Assembly (NCBI GenBank): GCA_003426165.1
Contig: QUAH01000006.1
Span: 1-64,000, forward strand
Length of the DNA: 64,000 nucleotides
Source of the DNA: Candidatus Saccharicenans subterraneus
Lineage (GTDB): Bacteria; Acidobacteriota; Aminicenantia; Aminicenantales; Saccharicenantaceae
Reading direction: 5' to 3'
A program made the position numbers and the translations under genes. Numbering within the stretch: position 1 is the stretch's first letter; every line of letters begins with the position of its first letter. The notes beneath the pieces are model-generated. The model saw only the letters and a program-made list of their open reading frames with translations, searched no databases and was not told the origin of the DNA. Shown one piece after another: positions 16,452-25,957 of this stretch.

Positions 16452-17312
16452 TTACTTTTTCCTTTGCCTGGTCGAGGTCACGTTGGCGATGGTATTAAGG
16501 ATCATGATGATGATAAACAGGATAACCCCGGTGGCAAACAGGGCCTCCCGGTGTTCCCCGCTGGCGTAGGCCATCTCCAGGGCGATGTTGGAAGTCAAGG
16601 TCCGGACCGGGGCCAGAATTGAACCGGGAATGTCGGCGGCGTTTCCGGCCACCATGATGACGGCCATGGTTTCTCCTATGGCCCGGCCCATGCCCAGGAT
16701 GATGCCGGCAATGATCCCGGAGCGGGCTGCCGGCAGGACCACCATCCTGACCGTCTGCCACCTGGTGGCGCCCAGGGCAATAGAACCCTCCCGGTAAGAA
16801 TCGGGAACCGCCCTGATGGAGTCGATGGCAATGCTGATAACCGTTGGCAGGATCATTATTCCCAGGATCAGCGAGGCAGCCAGCACCGATAATCCCGGCC
16901 CGCCGAAATTATCCCTGATAAACGGGACCAGGAACATCAGCCCTATAAAACCATAGACAACCGAAGGAATGCCGGCCAGGAGCTCAATGACCGGCTTGAG
17001 AATCCGGGTCAGGCGGCGGTGCGAGAATTCTGTCAGGAAGATGGCGCTGGCCAGGCCCAGGGGAACACCTATGATCAACGCCCCGAAGGTAACCATCAAA
17101 GAGCCGACTATCATCGGCAGCAGGCCGAAACTCTTTTCCGAAGGATACCAGTCCTGTCCGAGCAGGAAGCTCTTGAACCCGTACCTGAACATGATGGGAG
17201 TCCCCTGCTCAAAGATAAACAGGGTGATGATGGCCAGAACAGAAATGGCCGAGAGGGCGATCATCAACAGGCCGAGCCTGACCAACCGGTCGTTTTTCTC
17301 AAGCTTGGTCAT
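16452..17312 (-). CDS. pstC: Phosphate ABC transporter permease PstC
   Basis: 286 residues, six membrane helices. Conserved features include PLGLASAIFLTEFS, ELLAGIPSVVYGFIGL, the EAA loop ALGATRWQTVRMVVLPAA and MGRAIGETMAVIMVAG. The ATG at 17312 overlaps the pstS stop by 4 bp (ATGA), and pstA starts 1 bp after its stop. It pairs with PstA in the inner membrane to form the phosphate path. Confidence 0.94.
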   Translation of the reverse strand: MTKLEKNDRLVRLGLLMIALSAISVLAIITLFIFEQGTPIMFRYGFKSFLLGQDWYPSEKSFGLLPMIVGSLMVTFGALIIGVPLGLASAIFLTEFSHRRLTRILKPVIELLAGIPSVVYGFIGLMFLVPFIRDNFGGPGLSVLAASLILGIMILPTVISIAIDSIRAVPDSYREGSIALGATRWQTVRMVVLPAARSGIIAGIILGMGRAIGETMAVIMVAGNAADIPGSILAPVRTLTSNIALEMAYASGEHREALFATGVILFIIIMILNTIANVTSTRQRKK

Positions 17313-18208
17313 CGGCTGCCCTCCGGCCGGGAACCCCGTCTTACGGGGATTAAACCTTCTTTATGGACCAGCTCCTGGATTTCATCGGACAGGACAAAAT
17401 CTATGAATTCCCTGGCCAGCCCGGACGGCGTTTCCCGCGTCAGAAACAGGAATGGCCGGACCAGCTTGTATTCCTTCTTGAGGATGGCTTCTTCTGTTGG
17501 TTTCACCCCGTTAAGAGCCAGGGCCTTGACCGAGTCATTGACCAGGCCCAGCGAGATAAACCCGATGGCGTTGGGGTCGCGGCTGACGATTTCCCTGACC
17601 GTTCCGTTTGAATCCTGGACTATGGCCTTCTTGGTAATCCGTGATTTTCCCATGACCAGTTCCTGGAAGGCACCCCGGGTGCCAGAGCCCTCTTCCCTGA
17701 CCACCACGGTTATGGCTTTTTTCTGGCCGTTGAGGGTTTCCCAGGTGGTAATCTCGCCTAGGAAAATGCTCTTGACCTGTTCAATAGTTAAGTTATCGAG
17801 CGGATTGCTCGGATGGACGATTATGGCCAGCCCGTCGTGGGCCACCTCTATCTGGTATAGCTCTTTTTCGTCTCCTTTGAGTTCCCTGGAAGACATTCCT
17901 ATGTGGGCCGCTCCGGTCAGGACGGCCTGGATGCCGGCACTCGAACCGCCACCCTGGACATCAACGATTTCACCCGGCCTTTTCTCCATAAAGACTTCAG
18001 CCCACTTATCGGCAAAAGGCTGGATGCTGGTTGAACCGGCCACCACCAGGCTGTGACCTCTGCGGCCGGAGCGACAGGACGGGAAAAAAGCGAGAGTGAC
18101 CAGAAGCAAAAAGACCAGTAAAAATTTAAGCCGGTAAAATATAGTCCCCATTCTGGGCCTGCTAACCCGAGCCCGGACGGCTTTCCAGTGCAATTCCTCA
18201 GTTTCCAT
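17309..18208 (-). CDS. pstS: Phosphate-binding lipoprotein PstS
   Basis: 299 residues from ATG 18208, which has GAGG 9 bases upstream; an in-frame TTG lies two codons earlier. A basic N-terminus and hydrophobic stretch lead to the lipobox FFPSC (Cys45). Phosphate-binding motifs are present: VVAGSTSIQPFADK near the mature start, GGGSSAGI, GMSSRELK, and REEGSGTRGAFQELV. It captures phosphate in the periplasm and delivers it to PstC-PstA. It is the first gene of the pst operon, and a TATAAT (18304-18309, minus strand) lies about 95 bp upstream as a possible -10 element. Confidence 0.94.
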   Translation of the reverse strand: METEELHWKAVRARVSRPRMGTIFYRLKFLLVFLLLVTLAFFPSCRSGRRGHSLVVAGSTSIQPFADKWAEVFMEKRPGEIVDVQGGGSSAGIQAVLTGAAHIGMSSRELKGDEKELYQIEVAHDGLAIIVHPSNPLDNLTIEQVKSIFLGEITTWETLNGQKKAITVVVREEGSGTRGAFQELVMGKSRITKKAIVQDSNGTVREIVSRDPNAIGFISLGLVNDSVKALALNGVKPTEEAILKKEYKLVRPFLFLTRETPSGLAREFIDFVLSDEIQELVHKEGLIPVRRGSRPEGSR

Positions 18209-18352
18209 GCTCAACAGCCTCGCTTTCCTCTCTTCTCGCTCCCGGAAAAGGCATAGTCCCGCACCTGTTTCTGACGGCTCACGGGAATCATTACAGGTTA
18301 TTAATTATACTTAACTTTGAGAAAAAGAAAAGTTGCTGCCCGGAGTCTTACT

Positions 18353-20299
18353 TCAGGAAGAAAGCTTGTCAATTTCCTGGAGGCGCCGTTCAAAACTCTG
18401 GCTTTTTTCTTCATAGTCTTGATAGACCTGGGTATATTCTTCGTAGAGAGAGTCCAGGTTCTTCCGGCTGGCATCGAGTTCCCGGGAAAGGCGAACCACC
18501 TCCTGGCCGCGGCCATCGACCGAAGCGGCGATTATCTCCTGGGTCAGCTGGTTGACCCGCTGTTCGATGTCTTCAATCTGGCTTTCCAGCCTGAGCACCC
18601 TCTCTTCCAGGGGTTTAAGGACCCTGGATTTTTCTATTATGATTTCCGACCTGAGCTTTCGCAGCTCGCGCGGCGAGAGCTTGAACTTGAAGGATTCATC
18701 GGGGGAAGATGGGACGGCTCCGTTCTTGTTCTTGCCTGCTTTTTCCGGTGGCCGGGCTACCATTTCTGCCGGCAGGCAGGTTCCGCCTGTGTTCTTTTCT
18801 GAGACCTCAGACTTTTCTTCAGTCCAGCCTACCTTTTTCAGGAAGCTGTCGTAATCTCCCTCAAAAACGGTTACCCGGTCATCCTGGAACACAATCAGGC
18901 GTTCGGCCAGAGCCTTCAAGAACAGCTCGTTGTGGGTGACCATGACCACCGCCCCGTCAAAGTTGTCGAGGGCGGCCAGCAGGGCATCGCAGGATTCCAG
19001 GTCCAGGTGGTTGGTCGGCTCGTCCAGGAGAAGCAGGTTAACGGGCGTGGCCAGGATCTTGCCCAGGAGAACGCGGCTCTTTTCCCCGCCGGACAGGACC
19101 CGGATGGGCTTGAGGGCCTCGTCGCCTTCAAACAGCAGGGTGCCGGCAATGTGGCGAACCCTGGCCGGTTCCAGCTGGGGGTTGGCCGAACCTATTTCCT
19201 CCAGCACGGTATTGGTGCTGTTCATGTCCTCGGCAAAACTCTGTTCGTAGTAACCGGCCGAAACCGATTTGGGAAAAGTGATTTCTCCCGATTGCGGCCG
19301 GAGCAGGCCGGCCATCAGCTTGAGCAGCGTGGTTTTACCGCGGCCGTTGGGTCCGATGACCATCACCCGGTCCCGGGCCCCGATATGGATGCTGAAATTC
19401 CTGATGAGTGGCTTATCCGGAGTATAGGCAAAGCTGACATTTTCCAGGCTCAGGGCATACTTGTGGTGGAACTTTTTCTCCAGGAAGGCAAATTCCATGT
19501 TCTTGATTTTTTCCAGCTTTTCCCGTTTCTCCATCTTTTCGATGTACTTCAGGCGGGACTGGACCAGGCCGGCCAGCCGGGCCTTGGCCCGGAAGCGGTT
19601 GATAAAGACTTCAAGTTCTCTGCGCTTTCTTTCATCATTTATCCGGGTTTTTTCGTAGACTTCCTCTTCTAGGGCTAACTGGTTGTAGTACTTCTCCGTG
19701 TCGCCCTCAATCTTGCGAATTTTCCGCCGGTGCAGGCCCAGGATATGGGTGGCCACCCGGTCCATGAAGCTGCGGTCATGGGTGATGAACATCAGCTCGC
19801 CCCGCCAGGAGAGCAGGAACTTTTCCAGCCAGCGGATGGAGGTGATGTCCAGGTAGTTGTTGGGCTCGTCCAGCAGAAGCAGGTCGTAATCGGTCAGCAG
19901 CAGCCGGGCCAGGCTCAAGCGGACCTGGTATCCCCCTGAGAGCTGGCGCGGATTTTTCTGGAAATCTTCTGACGAAAAGCCCAGGCCGACCAGGACTTTT
20001 TCCACCCGCCAGAGCTGGTCTGAGTCGCAGGCCGGAAGCCCGGAGCTGGCTTCTTCCAGGACGGTGGACTTCCGGAAATCGGGTTCCTGTTCCAGGTAGC
20101 CGACGCGATAGTTCCTGGGAATGACCACCCGTCCCTCGTCCGGCTCTTCCAGGCCGGCGATGATGCGGAACAGGGTGGACTTGCCGTGGCCGTTCTTGCC
20201 GACCAGCCCCACCCTCTCGCCCGGGTTTATCTTGAAGCTGATTTTTTCAAAAAGAACCTGGCGGGCAAAGCTCTTGGATAATTCCTCAACGGAAATCAT
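18353..20299 (-). CDS. ABC-F family ATPase (Uup/EttA-like)
   Basis: 648 residues with two ABC domains and no membrane segment. The first domain has Walker A GKNGHGKST (34-42) and signature QLSGGYQVRL. The second has GPNGRGKTT and VLSGGEKSRVLLGKIL. Between them lies the basic P-site tRNA interaction linker (RFRAKARLAGLVQSRLKYIEKMEKREK). Residues about 560-648 form a C-terminal coiled coil as in Uup. ABC-F proteins act on ribosomes during translation or antibiotic protection; the exact subfamily is not decided. It is transcribed on its own, upstream of the pst operon in the same orientation. Confidence 0.93.
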   Translation of the reverse strand: MISVEELSKSFARQVLFEKISFKINPGERVGLVGKNGHGKSTLFRIIAGLEEPDEGRVVIPRNYRVGYLEQEPDFRKSTVLEEASSGLPACDSDQLWRVEKVLVGLGFSSEDFQKNPRQLSGGYQVRLSLARLLLTDYDLLLLDEPNNYLDITSIRWLEKFLLSWRGELMFITHDRSFMDRVATHILGLHRRKIRKIEGDTEKYYNQLALEEEVYEKTRINDERKRRELEVFINRFRAKARLAGLVQSRLKYIEKMEKREKLEKIKNMEFAFLEKKFHHKYALSLENVSFAYTPDKPLIRNFSIHIGARDRVMVIGPNGRGKTTLLKLMAGLLRPQSGEITFPKSVSAGYYEQSFAEDMNSTNTVLEEIGSANPQLEPARVRHIAGTLLFEGDEALKPIRVLSGGEKSRVLLGKILATPVNLLLLDEPTNHLDLESCDALLAALDNFDGAVVMVTHNELFLKALAERLIVFQDDRVTVFEGDYDSFLKKVGWTEEKSEVSEKNTGGTCLPAEMVARPPEKAGKNKNGAVPSSPDESFKFKLSPRELRKLRSEIIIEKSRVLKPLEERVLRLESQIEDIEQRVNQLTQEIIAASVDGRGQEVVRLSRELDASRKNLDSLYEEYTQVYQDYEEKSQSFERRLQEIDKLSS

Positions 20300-20517
20300 T
20301 CTTTTTCGGTTGCTCCAATCTCTGGCATAGCTAATTTAATTAAATATTTATCTTAATTTTCTGGCTGTAATTCCGAAAGGCCTGGCATTTTTTCAGGCTA
20401 ACGGCCCGTGCCCGGCCAGAGAATTGCTTTACCTATCTGGCTTATTATCATAGCACGTTTTTCAGGCCATTTTTAGTCATCAACTGGACGCAATTTCCTG
20501 ATGTTAAAAATAAGATA

Positions 20518-20545
20518 TTGACTTAACGGGCTGCCTTAATAAATA
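20518..20545 (+). promoter_or_regulatory. Sigma70-like promoter for the CheY-like gene
   Basis: TTGACT (20518-20523) and TAAATA (20540-20545) are 16 bases apart and lie 27 bp upstream of the ATG at 20573, which has the ribosome-binding site GGAGTAAGG. Confidence 0.55.
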
Positions 20546-20572
20546 ATAGCTAAAAATAAATGGAGTAAGGGC

Positions 20573-21070
20573 ATGGGCGCACATATAGCCATCATAGATG
20601 ATGACCGGGTAACTTCTTCCATGCTGGAGAAATTACTCAGCGAGAAGGGTTACCGGGTGGTCAAGGCTCACGACGGCGAAAAGGGCCTGAAACTGGTCAG
20701 GGAAGAGCGACCGAAGCTGGTCATCTGCGACATGCTTCTGCCCAAAATCCACGGGGCTGACCTCTGCCGGAAAATAAAGGACGACCCGGAACTCAAGGAG
20801 ACCAGGGTGGTGCTGATAACCGCTGTCTACAAGGGGGCAACTTCCAGAATTGATGTCAAGAGTTACGGGGCCGACAATTACTTCGAAAAACCGATCAACA
20901 CCAAAGAGTTGCTGAGCTGGGTTGAGAAAAACGTGCCGCCAGAACCAAAACCTGCCCCGCCTGACCAGGGACTGAACAAGAAAAGAATAGACATTGAATC
21001 GCTCAACCTGGATGAGGTCGTCAGCCAGCTGAAGAACATGGTGGATAAAGACCTCGACAAGAAAAAATAA
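20573..21070 (+). CDS. Single-domain response regulator with charged C-terminal extension
   Basis: 165 residues. Residues 4-122 form a receiver domain with the acidic cluster Asp9-Asp11, phosphoacceptor Asp53 (LVICDMLLP), Thr83 and Lys106 (FEKP). The remaining 43 residues are proline-rich then helical (SLNLDEVVSQLKNMVDKDL) and end in lysines; there is no DNA-binding or enzymatic output domain. It probably signals by protein contact. No histidine kinase is adjacent. Promoter and ribosome-binding site are strong. Confidence 0.9.
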   Translation: MGAHIAIIDDDRVTSSMLEKLLSEKGYRVVKAHDGEKGLKLVREERPKLVICDMLLPKIHGADLCRKIKDDPELKETRVVLITAVYKGATSRIDVKSYGADNYFEKPINTKELLSWVEKNVPPEPKPAPPDQGLNKKRIDIESLNLDEVVSQLKNMVDKDLDKKK

Positions 21071-21473
21071 AGAAGCTTCCGCGGGCATTTCCTGGAGAAG
21101 TTAGAACGAAAGGCAGTCCGCCTTTCTGAGCCTATCCATAAAAGAGCGGCCGGCGGGTTAAGGCTGCCGGCTTTCCAGATACGTCCGATTCTAACCTTGG
21201 TGATTTAATAATTCATCATATCCCGCTCGCGTCGATTAAAGTCGGCACCAAATAATCGGGCTATTTCCATTCTCGCAATCCAATCCTTTCCAATTAATTC
21301 ACAATTAATCCATCTCTTAAGCTGAGCAACTTAGTTTCTGGACAATACAAAAAAGCCTGAGGCCCGGAGACATCCGTCCCCGGGCTTCAGGCTAATTATC
21401 TGACCGATAGTTCCGGTTCCACTTCAGAGTCTTAAATTCCTTAACAGGTATTACTTCCGCCTTTCAACCGTCC
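21071..21473. other. Convergent intergenic region with hairpins
   Basis: Lies between two genes that converge. It contains the hairpin GAAAGGC-AGTCC-GCCTTTC (21108-21126), 38 bp after the CheY-like gene but without a T-tract, and the strong leftward terminator annotated separately. Nothing coding was seen. Confidence 0.5.
21349..21393 (-). terminator. Rho-independent terminator of the S46 peptidase gene
   Basis: Read on the minus strand, AGCCTGAAGCCCGG pairs with CCGGGCCTCAGGCT (21354-21393) and is followed by a run of six T (21349-21354). It lies about 80 bp after the S46 peptidase stop. Confidence 0.8.
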
Positions 21474-23666
21474 TTATTTATGCTCCATTTCGCACTGGCC
21501 GCTGCATAGTCCCATTTCTTTTATAAGGTGATGGGCGCCGGAGAACTTCTCGGTGATGAACAGGACATAGCGGATATCAACGGAGATGGAACGCTGCCAT
21601 TCGGGAATGATGTAGTAGTCGCCGATAACGCTTTCATAGGTCATGTCGAAAATGATGCCCAACTGCTCTCCTTTGGCGTTTAGAGTTGGAGAACCGGAAT
21701 TTCCGCCGGTGACGTTGGTGGTGTTGAGGAAACAGGCCGGAACGTCCTTGAGGACCGGGTCTTCGAATTTGCCAAAATCTCGCTTCTGGTAGAGCTCTTT
21801 CAGTCTGGCCGGAACGTGGAACGGGAACTCGCCGGTTTCCTTTTCCATGACTCCCTTAAGGGTGGTGATGGGCTTGTAAACCACGGCATCCTTGGGGCTA
21901 TAACCGATAACCGGACCGTAGGTGAAGCGGATGGTGCTGTTGGCATCGGGCGCCAGCTTTCCTTCCTTCATTTCCAGGAGTGCAGCTTCATAGAGCATCT
22001 TCAGGTCGGCCCTTTCCTGGGCCCAGGCCTTGCTTTCCTCGCGGACCACCTTGAGTTCTTTTTCCAGGTCGGCTGCCAGTTGAATGAAAGGGTCGTTAAG
22101 CTTCATCAGGTCTGCCGGCTTCATATCGAGAAGTTCAAGTCGCTTTTTCGGGTCGCCGAGGATTGTATTCTTGTAAAGGTTATCCACATACTCTTCAACG
22201 GCCTTATCTGATTTCTGGGCCAGGATTGGACGGAAGGGTCCCGGGATTTTTTCAGCCGGCAGGTCCATCAATTTCTTCAGCTGGTGCTTGAAGAACTCCC
22301 TATCGGTATTGAACACATAGCCGCGCTCGGCCAGCTGGATTCTCTGTCTGTTAAAAGGCACGTTTCTTTCCTGGTAGAGAGGATCACGGTCTTTATCGGG
22401 CTTCTGTCGCTCTTCAACGAAGCGATAGATCGTATAGGCCTGAGACAGAATCGTCGAGCCGAAATAAGCACTGATGACATTGCCGAGGATCTCGTTTCGA
22501 GAGGCAAAGACATCGTAGCGCTTCATGTAATCGGCCATCTGGTCGAGAACCTTTCCGTACTTTTTCTGGCGTTCGGGCGAGGCGTTAATCCAGGCCAGGA
22601 GTTCTTTTTCCTGTTCTTTTTTCTTATTGATGAGGTCAACCTTCTTCATCCCCTCCACCTTGCCCTGCATGTTCTTGAGGGTGTTGTAAAGGCCCTTCAG
22701 CATCGAGGCATAGCGGATTTCGGTTTCCTTGTCGCCCTTGCTGGCCGATTCTATGAAATTGATGATGTCCTGGAATTCAGCCATTCGCTTGACCATGGCG
22801 TTGAAGTCATATTCAATCTCCACGGCCAGGTTGTTCCTGTAGGTGCGGCCCGGATAGCCCATGACGAAGGTAAAATCGCCTTCCTTAACGCCTTCAGTGG
22901 AAATTTTCAGCCAGACCTTGGGCTTGTAGGGAACATTTTCCGGGCTGTAGTCCACGCCGATGCCGTCCTTGGAAACATAGGCCCGCAGGAAGGAAAAATC
23001 GCAGGTGTGGCGAGGCCACATCCAGTTGTCCACCTCGCCGCCGTAGTTGCCGAGGTCCTGGGGCGGAGCATAAACCAGGCGGACATCCTTAATCCTCTTA
23101 AACCGATAGAGATAGTATTGATTGCCGCTGTACATGGCCACCACGCTGGCGCGGAGGTCTGGACCGGCTTTTTCGGCTTCAGCCACGATTTCTTTGACCG
23201 CAGCTTCGATGGCATCGTACTTCTGGCGCGGTGTCATCTTGGGCTTGACCTTGGAGAGGACGCGAGCCGTGACCTCTTCATAGCCGAGCAGGATGTCCGC
23301 AGTATAACCCTGGGCCGGGATCTCCTGCTCGCGGGTCAGGGCCAGGAAGCCGTCGGTGATGTAGTCGTGTTCCTTGCTCGAAGCCCGCTGGATAGCTCCG
23401 AAAGCCACGTGGTGGTTGGTCAGTATAAGCCCCTCGGAGCTGACGAACTCGCCGGTGCCGCCACCCAGGTTGACCACTGCACTCATCAGGCCGGTGCCGT
23501 CCTTCTTGTACAGTTCATCCGGGTTCATCTTCAGGCCGAGCTGCTGCAGGTTGAGCATCCGCATCTGGTGCGGCATCCACATCCCCTCATCCGCCCTGAC
23601 CACAAACGGGGTCAGTATTAAGCTGATTAGCAGAAACCTAATAAATAATTTTGACCTAAATGTCAT
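21474..23666 (-). CDS. S46-family dipeptidyl-peptidase (DPP7/DPP11-like)
   Basis: 730 residues, the normal length for S46. A signal peptide ends near VVRADEG. The chymotrypsin-like catalytic parts are visible: ILTNHHVAFG with His85/86, WMWPRHTCDFSF with the catalytic Asp, and GGNSGSPTLN with the nucleophile Ser657. The helical insert between them gives S46 exopeptidases their dipeptidyl specificity. In the Porphyromonas enzymes the residue after NFD sets specificity (Gly in DPP7, Arg in DPP11); here the matching segment is IIFDMTYES, with Met675. It should release dipeptides from peptides in the periplasm or outside, supporting peptide use for growth. AAGGAGG lies upstream of the ATG, with a terminator downstream. 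Confidence 0.95.
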   Translation of the reverse strand: MTFRSKLFIRFLLISLILTPFVVRADEGMWMPHQMRMLNLQQLGLKMNPDELYKKDGTGLMSAVVNLGGGTGEFVSSEGLILTNHHVAFGAIQRASSKEHDYITDGFLALTREQEIPAQGYTADILLGYEEVTARVLSKVKPKMTPRQKYDAIEAAVKEIVAEAEKAGPDLRASVVAMYSGNQYYLYRFKRIKDVRLVYAPPQDLGNYGGEVDNWMWPRHTCDFSFLRAYVSKDGIGVDYSPENVPYKPKVWLKISTEGVKEGDFTFVMGYPGRTYRNNLAVEIEYDFNAMVKRMAEFQDIINFIESASKGDKETEIRYASMLKGLYNTLKNMQGKVEGMKKVDLINKKKEQEKELLAWINASPERQKKYGKVLDQMADYMKRYDVFASRNEILGNVISAYFGSTILSQAYTIYRFVEERQKPDKDRDPLYQERNVPFNRQRIQLAERGYVFNTDREFFKHQLKKLMDLPAEKIPGPFRPILAQKSDKAVEEYVDNLYKNTILGDPKKRLELLDMKPADLMKLNDPFIQLAADLEKELKVVREESKAWAQERADLKMLYEAALLEMKEGKLAPDANSTIRFTYGPVIGYSPKDAVVYKPITTLKGVMEKETGEFPFHVPARLKELYQKRDFGKFEDPVLKDVPACFLNTTNVTGGNSGSPTLNAKGEQLGIIFDMTYESVIGDYYIIPEWQRSISVDIRYVLFITEKFSGAHHLIKEMGLCSGQCEMEHK

Positions 23667-23936
23667 GAAAACCTCCTTGGTTACTTAGAATTGAAATATA
23701 ATATTAAAATCTAAAATACCTTATACACTCTGTAACTGCTTATCCAGCTATTAGATGATATTCCATCACCAATACCGATTCAACATAGAATTATAATTAA
23801 AATATGTCTACATATATGCAACAATCTATAAATGATAAATAGTTTCATATAAAGAGAATTATTATGTCCAAATATGATTTTTTATCATAATTGGAAAAAC
23901 CTAAATGGAAGAAATTCAGAAACTGAGGAGGCTACG

Positions 23937-25565
23937 ATGGTACAAGTTAAGACAAGAAAATATAATTTTGGGTTCCTTAAGATTAAAAATGTTACCTTTA
24001 TAGGTATTTCAGGTTGGATTCCTCACCTCCTGGTTCTATTGTTGGTCATGATGACCATGATTGCAATCTCCCTAGCAACGGATCTGCGAGTTGAGATATG
24101 CCAGGATATCAATAAGAATGACATCCTGTTCCCACAAACAGAGGTGGCCAAGAAGGCGGAGGAGTTCTGGCGGGTGTTCGAAAAGGCGGACATAACTGGG
24201 CTTGAAGCCTTTTTCAGGGAAAATGTTCCTGCGGATAAACTCCGGCAAGTTCCCGCAAGAGACAGGGCCCAGAGGCTGGCTGGCCTCAGGCAGCAATTGG
24301 GCAAGGAATTAAGGCTATTAAAGATAATTTCCCCGTCGCCTGAGGAAACCAGCCTGATAATCGCCAACCTGAGCAACGAAATGTTCCGACTCAGCCTTGT
24401 CTTCGAAAAACAGGCAAACATGCTATGGCTCAAGGGTCTCACCGTGGATGAAGCCGGTCCCGAAGACCTGGCCTCTCCCCTGCCCACCATGAACCTCCAG
24501 CAGGCGCTTCAGGGCCTTGAGCAGGAAATAGAAAAGGCAGTGAAGGAAGACAGATTCTCGGGAGTGGTGCTGGTGGCGAAAGACTTCAACCCGGTATTTT
24601 TTAAGTCATATGGCCTGGCCAGCAAAGAATTTTCCGTCCCCAACCGTCCCAACACCAGGTTTAATCTCGGGTCCATCAACAAGATCTTCACCAAAATTGC
24701 CATTGCTCAACTGGCCCAGCGGGGACGGCTCAGCCTGAATGATAAACTGGGAAAATTCCTGCCTGATTATCCGAATGCCGAAGCCAGGGAAAAAGTAACT
24801 GTCCGCAACCTGGTTAACATGACTTCCGGCATTGGAGATTTCTTTGGTCCTGAATTCGAGAAGACTCCGAAGGATTTAATCCGCCACAACCACGATTATC
24901 TCAAACTTTTCGCGGCCAAGCCCCTGGCCTTTGAGCCAGGAACAAAGCAGATGTATTCCAACGGCGGGTACGTGGTGCTCGGAGAAATAATCAGCGTGGC
25001 CGCGGGAATGGATTATTACAACTACGTCAGGAAAAATATATTCGACGCAGCCGGGATGAAGGAATCCGACTGGTTTGAAGCTGATGCTATTGTTCCGAAT
25101 TTGGCTGATGGCTATACCAGGCAGGTTGAAGGGCCGGAAGATTCAACAACCCAGCAAAAAGACAAATCCAGCTCACAGCAACAACCTGAAAAGCAATCGG
25201 CCAGGCAAGACTGGCGCAAAAATATTTATACCAGGCCGGCCCGGGGCAGCGCAGCCGGCGGCGGCTATGCCACGGCCGAAGACCTGCTGCGTTTTGTTCG
25301 GGCACTCTATGAAGGTCGATTGCTCAACGAAGCCTGGACCAACTGGGTTTTCACAGGTCAGGAGCTCGGCCAATCAAACCAGGCGAGAGTTGACCGCGGC
25401 CGCTGGAGCCTGGGAATCGCCGGTGGCGCCCCCGGGATCAACGCTGCCCTGGAGTGCGAAGCCCAGACCGGGTTTACCATCATAGTTCTCGGGAATTATG
25501 ACCCGCCCGCGGCCACACAAGTGGCCCGGATGATAAGAAGGTACCTTGGTGCGGTAAAAAAATAG
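23937..25565 (+). CDS. Membrane-anchored beta-lactamase-family serine hydrolase
   Basis: 542 residues from ATG 23937, which has GAGGAGG 6 bases upstream; an ATG at 23874 is in frame but lacks such a site. A single membrane segment (about 27-48) is followed by an unassigned domain (70-170) resembling small fold-accessory domains in front of class C hydrolases. The hydrolase domain (about 200-540) has SxxK as SINK (Ser246, Lys249) and the YxN motif YSN at 340-342. A Gln/Ser/Lys-rich insert (PEDSTTQQKDKSSS type) interrupts it near 405-430. It is probably a periplasm-facing esterase or peptidase, not a proven beta-lactamase. Confidence 0.88.
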   Translation: MVQVKTRKYNFGFLKIKNVTFIGISGWIPHLLVLLLVMMTMIAISLATDLRVEICQDINKNDILFPQTEVAKKAEEFWRVFEKADITGLEAFFRENVPADKLRQVPARDRAQRLAGLRQQLGKELRLLKIISPSPEETSLIIANLSNEMFRLSLVFEKQANMLWLKGLTVDEAGPEDLASPLPTMNLQQALQGLEQEIEKAVKEDRFSGVVLVAKDFNPVFFKSYGLASKEFSVPNRPNTRFNLGSINKIFTKIAIAQLAQRGRLSLNDKLGKFLPDYPNAEAREKVTVRNLVNMTSGIGDFFGPEFEKTPKDLIRHNHDYLKLFAAKPLAFEPGTKQMYSNGGYVVLGEIISVAAGMDYYNYVRKNIFDAAGMKESDWFEADAIVPNLADGYTRQVEGPEDSTTQQKDKSSSQQQPEKQSARQDWRKNIYTRPARGSAAGGGYATAEDLLRFVRALYEGRLLNEAWTNWVFTGQELGQSNQARVDRGRWSLGIAGGAPGINAALECEAQTGFTIIVLGNYDPPAATQVARMIRRYLGAVKK

Positions 25566-25957
25566 AAAATAATAATCGATTCAAAAGAAAACACGGGTGA
25601 ACAACAGGCACCGTTGCCTGACATATTGATAAGGGGTTTTATAGAGGATTTCTTTATCACTTACATTATTTGCATCCTGATAACCGTTACATACTTGTAA
25701 CCCAATTAACCGAATGGCTATTTGGGTTCACCGGAAACTGTGGCCTTAAGGAAGATTCAATAAAGGAAGTTATTGCTTAGCGGATTACGAGCTCAGGTTG
25801 AAGAGCCTGGCCTAAAATAAAAAATAGGACCTAAATTAAATAAGCTCTGAAGTTCAGGTCTCAATCAGAATCCCTACCAAACCATCAGAAAAATAAGTAA
25901 ATATGGATTGTAACCCCCGTTTTATATAAAATAAGCTGCTGACCAAGGGAGAAAGAA
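25566..25957. other. Intergenic region, short hairpin only
   Basis: AT-rich DNA between two rightward genes. A small hairpin CAGGC-ACCGTT-GCCTG near 25604-25620 follows the hydrolase gene but lacks a T-run. No gene or clear promoter was found. Confidence 0.4.

Noticed and set aside
22284..23621. 445-codon rightward frame opposite the S46 peptidase
   Set aside because: It is a shadow of the high-GC third position of a clearly real S46 gene with catalytic motifs and a terminator.
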